A DNA stretch of 64,000 bases, taken from assembly GCA_910574455.1 (NCBI GenBank), contig CAJSYZ010000007.1:3169773-3233772 (forward strand), in the 5' to 3' direction. The stretch comes from Trichaptum fuscoviolaceum (Eukaryota > Basidiomycota > Agaricomycetes > Hymenochaetales > Trichaptaceae). Under the pieces are notes generated by a model. It ran no database searches. It saw nothing but the letters and a program-made list of their open reading frames with translations, and was not told where the DNA came from. Of the stretch, positions 55,581 through 64,000 are shown in pieces (the stretch's first letter is position 1; every line of letters starts with the position of its first letter). Made by a program: the position numbers and the translations under genes.

Positions 55581-58500
55581 ATGGACGAGGCCCAGTCTCT
55601 GGAAGCTTTGTCCAACGTATTGACCGACATTTCAGCAAACCCATACGACATTAGCTTACATGCGAAGCACATCAAGCTCTCCGTTGACAGTGGCTCTGAC
55701 GAGCAGGCCAATGTCGCAAGGCAGATGATGACAGGGTTCTGGCCAGCTGGCGATGAAGTTTGGATGCCCATAGTGGATACAAGAATCCAACAAGGAGTTG
55801 ACGCTCTTGATGATGTTATGGAGATTTTGGGACTGTTCGAGTCAGCTGAACGAGATTATCTATGTGAGTTCATTCACTCCATATGAGTAGTCTGTGGAAA
55901 TGCTTATGTTACATGTTAGCAATTCCTCTCCTGCAAAAACATATGGAATTCTTAATCGACAGATACGCTCACTTCAATTCGCCTGAGCTCAACGCCGAGG
56001 GAATGGACGGCGCCTTCTCATATGAACTGGTCAAACCAATGCTATCAGCCATTATCGAGCGTGGTGCAGGGCATCTGACCCAGGTACAAGTATTCCATAA
56101 CGCCGCAGTCAAGCAATCGACTACTAACAAACACTCCTTCCCTTCCGTAGGGTCATCTGCTTTGGGATGCTTATCTTCACTGGGAACTCGAGCAATTAGA
56201 AGGTGTGGAGGGTGAAGAGCGGTGGGTTCGTCAATTCAATTAGCCATAAAACGCGTTAACCTCGACCCTTGCCGTGTGTAGGACACAGCGTATTCTGGAC
56301 ATCGAAGATGCATTACTAGCACGCTTGCAACAGCCCCATTCGAGTGAGAACTGACGACTTTCTGCTCCTTTATGTGACTGATTGGAATGATCATTTAGCA
56401 CATGAGCAGACGTTCCAGGCATACTCGACATTTACAACAAACCACAAACCACCAAATATCTACGAGAAGCTATTAGTAGATGCTTCAAAATTGAAGGCTC
56501 AGGCAGTGAAAACGTATCAGAGACGTGAACAGAACGAGTCGTACTTGGTGAGTTAGCTTACAACGAATTCTAGTCAACTTTATTTGCTCAGTCTCAAGCT
56601 CATCTCAGGCGCAATCAAATTGTTCCCCGGAGGCATACGATTACTACCTCAACTTTGAGCGCAAGAAAATCAATTTAAATCTCATTTCGACACTATATGA
56701 GCGGGCTATTGCAGACACGGCAAAGAGACGATTTGAGGGAGACGATAATGCAGAAATCGCTCTTAGGTCTTTCTGGTCAGGTTATTGCGATATATTGGTG
56801 AGGTAACATAATGTCTTTGTCTCTCGTCACTAATCTCACTCAAGCAGAGAAATGAAGGTGATGATACTGATCGGGAGGAAAGTGTCCTCAAACGAGCTAC
56901 TCGGAGTGTGCCTGGATGTGGTGCAATCTGGGCAAAGTACTTGCGTTTCCTTGTAAGATGTGATCATAATGCCCTACTTCCCTTTTCTGATTTCTTATGA
57001 ATCATAGGAAAGGACCATAGGCGATTCTGAGATTCTCGACGCGGAAGTGTCGGGTACGTACTACTGATTCTGAGATTATTTGATTCTGAATATGACTCTA
57101 TACTCAGAGGCATATGACAAGGCTCTTTCGACTGGCCTCGTCCAAAAGGATGTTGAAGAGATAGTTCCCCTTTGCTTGACCCGAGCAGGACTGCTTAAAC
57201 GTATACTTGAGGCGAATGACTTTATGGATGGCGGTGAAGAAACTTTGTTTAAGATCGTGGAAGACGGAATAGCAATGGTTCGAACTAGTGAGTAGATCGC
57301 GATAATTGTTGGGCCATCACTAATACTTGCGCTAGGCTCTAAACAGGGAGATCCGCGACTCAGATTAGAAAAGTTCTTGGCTGATTTGGTATGCGACTGT
57401 TATTTCTATTCTACTCGCTTTCTGACAGGCAACTAGTACATTGGCCTCACTCAATCTTTCGACCTTGCTATTGCGGTCTGGGAAAGTGCCGCGAAACATT
57501 ATAAGTCGAGTTATGTCGCGTGGACCCGATACACAGATGCTTTGATGTACGTACCTTCTGTCACCTTTGTAATACTATATTCTGCTGACAACCTGTGCAG
57601 AGTTGCTGGTAAAGTCGAAGAGGCCAGGACGGTGTTCAAGGGCATGGTGTCAAAGTACTTTGATTGGCCGGAAGCTTTCTTCGACGCATGGATAGCGTTT
57701 GAACATGTTCATGGGTCGTTAAAAAACCTCGAGGAATGTTTGGACAAGGTTGCACGAGCCCAGGCAGGTGTGAATGCTAAGCGCGCTAGGGAAGCGCAGA
57801 AAGCATATCTGGCTGCGCAAGCGACATCTCAAGCAGCTGAGGAACTCATCACATCGGCTGTCGAAAACGGGACTGCTTTGCAAGCTGATTTGGTGCCTTC
57901 CTCTGTTGTTGCCCCTGCAGCAATGGAAGTAGATTCGGCAGCGATTGTAGAGAACGGGAAGAAGCGCAAGGCGGATGGTGATGTCCCTGAAAATATGGGC
58001 GAGTCAAGTAAGAAGCCTAAGAAAGGTTCGTTCGCTGATACAACTCGACTTACAAGAACTTCACTCACGATATTATAGATACTTCTATCCCCCTAAAACG
58101 CGACAGAGAAAACAGTACAGTCTTTGTATCTGATTTGCCCTCAGATGTGTCGGAAGACGACCTTCGGGCTATGTTTAAAGACGTAAGTCCATAAGCTAGA
58201 CGATATGTGTTAGTACGGCTAAGATTCTCGATCTAGTGCGGAGCAATACGGGAAATCAAAATCACTGGACTTGTGGATACACACGTTGCAACTGTCGAAT
58301 TCAACGAAAGGGTATGTGGCTGAAGATGAACTGTTTTATTCGTTACTAACTTTGTCCCTGTAGGATAGTGTTCCTGCGGGCCTGACCAAAGACAAGAAGC
58401 GCATAAGGGGACAAGAAATCTCCGTTCATCTTGCGTGGCAGTCAACATTATACGTGACGAACTTCCCTGAGAAGGCGGATGACGTGTTTATACGCCAACT

Positions 58501-59683
58501 ATTCGAACCAGTAAATTTCTTACACTGTCTTTGATCAACGGATACTTATGGACTGCTTAGTTCGGCGTTATTTTCGACGTCCGTTGGCCAAGCAAGAAGT
58601 TTAAAATGACGAGGCGATTCTGCTACATCCAATACGTGTCACCAGATGCAGCACGAGCGGCACTGTCACTGCATGGAAAGGAGCTTGAATCGGGTTTGGC
58701 TATGAACGTGTATATCTCCAATCCTGAGCGCAAGAAAGAAAGAACAGATGCCGCTGTTGACGAAAAGGAAATCTATGTCGCTGGCTTGAGCAAGTTTGTG
58801 ACTAAAACTGACTTGCTTAAGCTCTTCAAGACGGTGCGTTTCAGCTGCAGACTGAATGACTTGCTTCTGATTCAGTGGCTACAGTATGGCACTGTAAAGG
58901 ATGTACGTGTCCAGACTGACGATGCAGGCCTGTGTAAAGGCGTTGCTTTTGTTGAATTTGACGAGGAAGTACGTGAATTACTTTTGTTGCATTTCTTCAT
59001 TAAAATGACATCCTATTGCCATCCTAGGAGTCAGCGCAGAAGGCTCTACAAGCGAACAATCACGTCCTTAGAAACAGGCGCATCGCTGTCACCCTAGCCG
59101 ATGTACAACGCGCACGTCATAAAACCGACCATTCAGGTTTAGGGCATCGTGCGGAACTGTTGAGCCGTTCTGTCCGAATAAAAGGTTTACCGCCTTCAAC
59201 GCAAGATGGACTGTTTCAGCAAGCTCTGGAGAAAATTGTTCCTGTGAAACGCGTTGAGGTGTTCCAGGACATTGGCGAAGCATCCGTTGAACTCCAGAAT
59301 GTTGCAGTGAGTCAATCCAAGCCATAGTTGGAGGGGAAATGGCTAACGTCTTTGACCTTTAGGATGCCGGTCGCCTTCTGCTCCTCTCTGAACCTCTTGT
59401 GTTTGATGGGTCCACTCTCACTGTGACTGAAGAGTTACCTGAAAACGCTAAGAAACGGAAACCTGCCACTGTCAAAAAAGCTGAGAACCTGACATCGTTT
59501 GTCCCGAGGTCTGCTGTATCACGTCCGCGAGCAGGTATAGGAGCCTCTAGGAAAGCTGTACAGCCTTCACCTGCATTTCAGGGAAGTAGTAGCAGTAATC
59601 AATCGGCTTCTGCAAGTAATGCAAAGCCGGACAACTTGAAGGGGAAAAGCCAAGATGACTTTAGGAAGCTACTTAACAAATAA
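55581..59683 (+). CDS. U4/U6 snRNP recycling factor, SART3/Prp24 type
   Basis: RNA-binding factor that re-anneals U4 and U6 snRNAs after splicing, in the nucleus. The N-terminal half, from MDEAQSLEALSNVLTDISA, is built of helical HAT repeats across many small exons, for example AYDKALSTGLVQKDVEEI and FDWPEAFFDAWIAFEHVHGS. A Lys/Ser linker follows. Then four RRM-like domains: STVFVSDLPSDVSEDDLRAM, LYVTNFPEKADDVFIRQLF with RRFCYIQYVS, IYVAGLSKFVTKTDLLKLF with KGVAFVEFDEE, and VRIKGLPPSTQDGLFQQAL. The end is KSQDDFRKLLNK, the LSm-binding motif. Human SART3 has HAT repeats but two RRMs; yeast Prp24 has four RRMs but no HAT. About 15 introns; no break seen. Confidence 0.88.
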
Positions 59684-60006
59684 TGATTATTTCATCTCGT
59701 ACATACATATTCTTTGCGTCCTATGTTTCCAATATCTTTTGTTACCTATATGGTCCTATAATTCATGCAATTTAATCATCGGTGAACTTGAATCTGTGAC
59801 GTAATAGTATGATCTGCGGAACGCCGGTCCCGGGCTGGCAGCTGTTGCTTCTGCCTTCAGGCAACCGCTCGTGTCTCACTTCCTCAAGCTAACGGCCAGC
59901 ATTCCGAGTCTCTGTTCTGCTATAACTCATTATCGTCTCGAGCCATCACAACGGCTATCTTCGGACTTTATGCACTTGAATCTTGTCCACCTACCGTTCT
60001 GACAAC
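59684..60006. other. Intergenic, short promoter region
   Basis: Tail of one gene and 5' region of the next on the same strand. Nothing further seen. Confidence 0.5.
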
Positions 60007-62596
60007 ATGTTTAAAACAAAATCTTTGTTCGGTTCAGGAGCGTCTTTCAATGGTCCGAATGATTCAACAGAGATGTTTCAAGAAAGCACTGTCGTTCGTC
60101 TCGAATGGACGATTCGAGACTTGAAGCAACTGTTCGATTCTAGGTTCATGCTCTGTCCTCGCTGCAAAGGTGTCGTGTCCTTATATCTTCGATTCATTTA
60201 GTAAGGGAGATGGGAAATCCAAGGTTCTCAAGTCTGTCAAGTTTGGTGGAGGACGCTGGCAGGCGAGTGTCTTGTTTTTCATGTATCTGTCAGGCTCTTA
60301 TATGCTCCCGTCTTAGATCTTATTCTATCCAAACTCTGGGACCGAAGGTGGCCAGTATATAAGTCTATACTTATCCTGTGAAGTTTGTACTCTAAAAGCC
60401 TACTTCCTGCTACTGCGGCTAATTTGCTTCCAGCCCACTTCTGAGGAGAAAGATAATGCTTTAAACGGGAGGTAAGCTATCAATTAGGATGCTTGAAAAC
60501 TACTCCATCTTCACTATTAAGGTGGATTCGAGAGGGTCAATACAAATTCAGTTTTGAGTTAAGAAAGTGAGTTAGCGACTTCGTTCTTCATAGGTGTGTC
60601 TCATTGTATCTACCAGCCTCTCCAAAACAATACTATTCAATCAGAAAGAAGCAAACGACCACTGCTTTTCTTGGAAGGTTCGTGAAATAGTTGTTCCCAC
60701 TACAGATACAAGGCTAATAATCCATTGAAGACGGCAAATTGGGGGTGGTAAGAGCCTTCCGTTCTCATGGTTACTCCTTCTCCTTACCCATATACTTCAG
60801 GGCACAGTTTGCACGGCGTGATGCAGTGTACTATCAACCCAATGTAGTCCGCCAACAAGATGCATTCCTCATCATATGCATAATATCTTCATCGCCTGCT
60901 GCTCCCATACTACCATCTGCAATACCCAGTCGTTCAGTTCCCAGGGAACTATTAGACGTTATAGGCTGTTTACTCGATGACCCCACTTACTCTGATGTTG
61001 AGTTTGTGTTACCCGGACGAGGCCGAAAGCATGGCTCCCGACGATTGTACGCTGCCAGAGCAGTCTTGAAGCGTGCGGAGTATTTTGAATCAAGTTTGTA
61101 CACATCCTACCTTCTTATGGTTTCTCGACGTTTGATATTTTGATGGACTATTCTCAGTGTTTGGATCAGGCTTTGCAGAGTCTTCAGAGCCTCTCGAGTT
61201 TCCAAATAGCCAGTCTGATCTAGGGGATGGATCTCAGGCAGACCAGGACGCTGAACTCTCAGGAGGATACCGCCAATATGAAGATTCAGACATAGAAGAC
61301 GAAGTAGAGATGACGGACATTGACGAAAACATGGAAGAGTCTGAGGATAATCAAATCAACGATATCGAGAATTGGATCGATGACGACGTCTCTGTGACAC
61401 CGGTACAGGCAAACTCGGTACTTAAGGATGGTCAAGATGGCGACGAATCTGCAAAGACATCAATCATTGTTACCGTTGAAGATTCGACAGTCAACCAAGG
61501 CGAAAACGAGGAGGGAGCAAACGTACAACGAAATGTTCGTGCGAAAATCAATCATCCATCAAGTCCAAGACAAAGCTGTAGAAACACCAGGCGTACCGAC
61601 CTGTCAGACCAAATGGATAAAAATCCATTCTCGTCGAGACATCGATCTCCTAGGGGTCCGAGTAAAATCAGAGTTGTGGTGAAGGACGTTGCATACTCCA
61701 CATATCGAGCCGTGTTGTACTATGTGGGTGCTCTATTTTATCAAAAACTACACTGACATTATTAGGATTGTTAGCTGTACACGGACTCAATAGCATTTGC
61801 TCCGCTAGCCTCCTCCTTTATCTTCCAAAAAGATTTGGGTGCTGGCTCAACGGTTTCCCCTGCTCCTGCTAAATCTCAAGGAGAAGGGCAGAACTCCATC
61901 GTAAGCTCTAGTGCAAGGCCAGCCTTGCAGTCCGAGCGTAGCAATTTCGGTCCAACGACCCGTAGGGCGTGGATACGAGAATGGCAACGACAAAATCCAG
62001 GAAAAGGACCGCCATGCTCAGCTAAGGCTGTGTATCGCATTGCTGATAGTATGTCCACCTGCCTTATTTGCGTACTTCACTAAAAAAATTTCTACAAGAA
62101 TTGAACCTAGAAGAACTGAAAAATCGGGCATTCCAAGTAAGACCGTGCCATATGGACTGACTAAAGTCTCAATCATATCTTCTGCCCACAGCACATCGTT
62201 AGGTCTCTCACGGTAGAAAATGTACCGTACGAAATGTTCTCCCATTTCTCGGCCATGTTCGAAGATGTTCGGAAGGTATACTAAAACCGATCGTCTCCCA
62301 GATTTCAGACTTACATTCCCTTTACATCAGACACAAATTGCTTTCTTCCTAGAGAACTGGAACGAAATTCGCTCAGCAGAATCTATGAAGTCCATCTGGC
62401 AACAAATCCGTGTGGGACGTCATCCAGGTTTCGAAGAAGGTGAGAGTAATGTGCATTAGTGTTCCTCCACAAGATTTGATGCGTGCCTGCTCTTTTTATT
62501 CCAGTCTGGCCCCTTATTGCTATGAATCTCGAGTTCAAGCCACGGAGCCTTGACGCAACTACCGGTGACAGCCGTGAAACTGGCTTCGAGCCATAA
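60007..62596 (+). CDS. MATH-BTB protein
   Basis: Starts MFKTKSLFGSGASFNG at ATG 60007. The MATH domain is spread over small exons: VVRLEWTIRDLKQLFDS, KSVKFGGGRWQ, YPNSGTEGGQYISLYLS, RWIREGQYKFSFEL and CFSWKTANWGW. Then the BTB domain: LDDPTYSDVEFVLPGRGRKH and RAVLKRAEYFESMFGSGFAE. An acidic insert (about 150 residues, including EDSDIEDEVEMTDIDENMEE) separates it from the rest, YSTYRAVLYYIYTDSIAFAP. The C-terminus has RRAWIREWQRQNPG, then SAKAVYRIADKLNLEELKNR and FLENWNEIRSAESMKSIWQQ. It ends at 62596. MATH-BTB proteins act as substrate adaptors of CUL3 ubiquitin ligases, binding targets through MATH. The acidic insert inside BTB is large. Exon borders are approximate. Confidence 0.85.
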
Positions 62597-64000
62597 ATAA
62601 GCATGAATCACGAATATCTCACTCGAGTGCAGCATTCCTCCTCCAGTCTGTCACTTCTAAGTCATTAATGTTTTGTAGCAACTGTAAACCATCCGATATA
62701 TATCACTTGTACTATAACAACGCATGTTGTACGAATATATGTTTGTCCGATCATCGCTCCGTAGTCTCGAACTATATCATCATGAAATGAATGCTTGTTT
62801 GGTCCGTGGCATCTCATGAGCCATGTTGGTCGCCAACGATTGCGAGAGCCTCAAAAATGTCTATTTAGTGTGACGTGGCACACTTATCCTTCTCACAGAG
62901 CTCCAAGCATATGATTTGCATTGCTGTAACCCACACAAAGCGCTCATATCCGCTCCGAGGCTCCGCCAATGTGGCTTTCGTACGCGGGCCGAGCAGGCGT
63001 AAAACATGAGCTTTTGAGGAAGAATCAAAGTACATGCACATGTAATGATAAAGGCCGAGAGAATACAACGAGCCACGCTGCATCAAATATACCAAGCAAT
63101 CCGGGTCCAAAAGATTAACTTCGTCCGCAAAACGGAGTTATCGGCGTTTGCTTGTGTGTATTGGCCTCTGGAGATGGACGATGACGCTCACTTCCCACAT
63201 GATTCGAAGATGGAGAAGAGCTATTAAGAGAAATAGAAGAATATACCCAGATCTATGTTCTGGCTTCGTACATGCGCATGTCTTTAATATGGAAGATGCG
63301 CGTCTTCAATCCACATGCTGCAAGCCTTTCTTAACCTCTAGAGTTAAAAACATCCGATTCTGGTTGAGAGGCTTATGCAGTCTAAGTGACAAAAGAGACT
63401 AGACTCACACACAACTCTACTTCTTCACACCTGAGTCTTCAGCATGTTCGTCATTGATCGCCGACGTACCGATATTAGCGAAACAAGGAAGCGCCATCTT
63501 CTTCAGCTTGACCATCTGCTGATGATCATCGGTAAACAAGACTCGGATCGAGGGTACGATCTGAGACTGTCTGTACATCTGACAGCTCGTCCATGTGCGT
63601 AGTATCCTTAGGAGAAAGGGTCATCTCCCGTCCAAATTGCTGTACATAGCTTGGGGAAGACGATATTTAGTCAATGTAAATCAGTTAGGTGATGCGGTCC
63701 AGTATATCGCATCCACACTAGAGGTTTAAGAACTTTCCCAAATATCATATGCTGAGATATGCATGGCCTAGGGTTAGACAGTGCAGTGAGAAGAACAATC
63801 TTGAATATCGATACGCCAGTGAGGGCCCAGTGAGAAGCACGGAAATACCCGAGTGTCGATCTTCCTTCAAACTAAATAGGCAATGTTGCTCACTGGCAGG
63901 CGTTCCTGTTGCACAACGGAATGCAAGTTGTGAAAGAACGTCCTGAAACAGCACAGGAATCAGTTAATCTTCGAAATTTCGGCCCCAGCTATGAAATCGC
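62597..64000. other. No gene resolved to the window end
   Basis: A minus stretch at 63420-63660 has open frames on two phases, one reading MVKLKKMALPCFANIGTSAI to a stop, but no family is recognised and no start upstream was found. A gene crossing the window edge cannot be excluded. Confidence 0.35.

Noticed and set aside
59983..60006. Earlier start for the MATH-BTB protein
   Set aside because: The upstream codon is TTG; the first real ATG in frame is at 60007.

Overview
This window comes from a filamentous basidiomycete, most likely an agaricomycete mushroom or wood-rot fungus. Genes are eukaryotic and split by short GT-AG introns of roughly 50-60 bp. Neighbours lie on both strands without operons. 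Several families are typical of Agaricomycotina: DUF6533-type seven-helix proteins, F-box proteins of the leucine-rich kind, a membrane-anchored RGS protein and a MATH-BTB protein. The species cannot be named from the sequence alone. Gene models were assembled by eye from exon fragments and splice sites, so exon borders are approximate.

Layout. 1-1320: repeat-rich DNA with a ~240 bp tandem repeat. 1822-2706: one unrecognised ORF. 3270-5880: a graveyard of at least three broken housekeeping genes: BMS1, a DAHP synthase, a second BMS1 scrap and a SIKE-like coiled-coil gene. 6259-7410: dienelactone hydrolase (-). 7772-8504: a TIR transposon with a 9 bp target duplication. 8716-10689: MFS drug/H+ antiporter (+). 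11074-11238: a second TIR element with a 9 bp target duplication. 11366-13278: branched-chain 2-oxoacid dehydrogenase E1 alpha (+). 14086-15868: a secreted-type single-pass membrane protein (+). 16411-17628: phytanoyl-CoA dioxygenase-like oxygenase (-). 18433-18895: small unknown (-). 19163-20365: mitochondrial K+/H+ exchange-related protein (+). 21355-23462: amidohydrolase (+).

The second half. 24660-28924 is gene-poor. 28925-32550: RGS protein with membrane helices (+). 33474-35440: DUF6533 seven-helix protein (-), with a compact LTR element (35503-37070) beside its 5' end. 38210-39356: ETF beta (-), head-to-head with a small basic protein (39495-39871, +). 40337-40819: small unknown (-). 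41018-42270: membrane-anchored unknown (+). 44203-47440: a diverged inverted copy of the amidohydrolase region, with a premature stop. 47922-50102: F-box protein (+). 51407-52978: mitochondrial processing peptidase beta (-). 53248-54763: second F-box protein (-). 55581-59683: SART3/Prp24-type U4/U6 recycling factor (+). 60007-62596: MATH-BTB protein (+). 62600-64000: no gene resolved.

Functional links. BCKDH E1 alpha and ETF beta belong to the same mitochondrial pathway: ETF accepts electrons from the acyl-CoA dehydrogenases that act after BCKDH. MPP beta and the KHE-related protein are also mitochondrial. The window is otherwise a mixture of unrelated genes. Its most notable features are mobile and decayed DNA: a gag-only Copia-type element with LTRs identical by eye, two TIR elements in gene promoters, an inverted duplication with one silenced copy, and a cluster of mixed pseudogene fragments.
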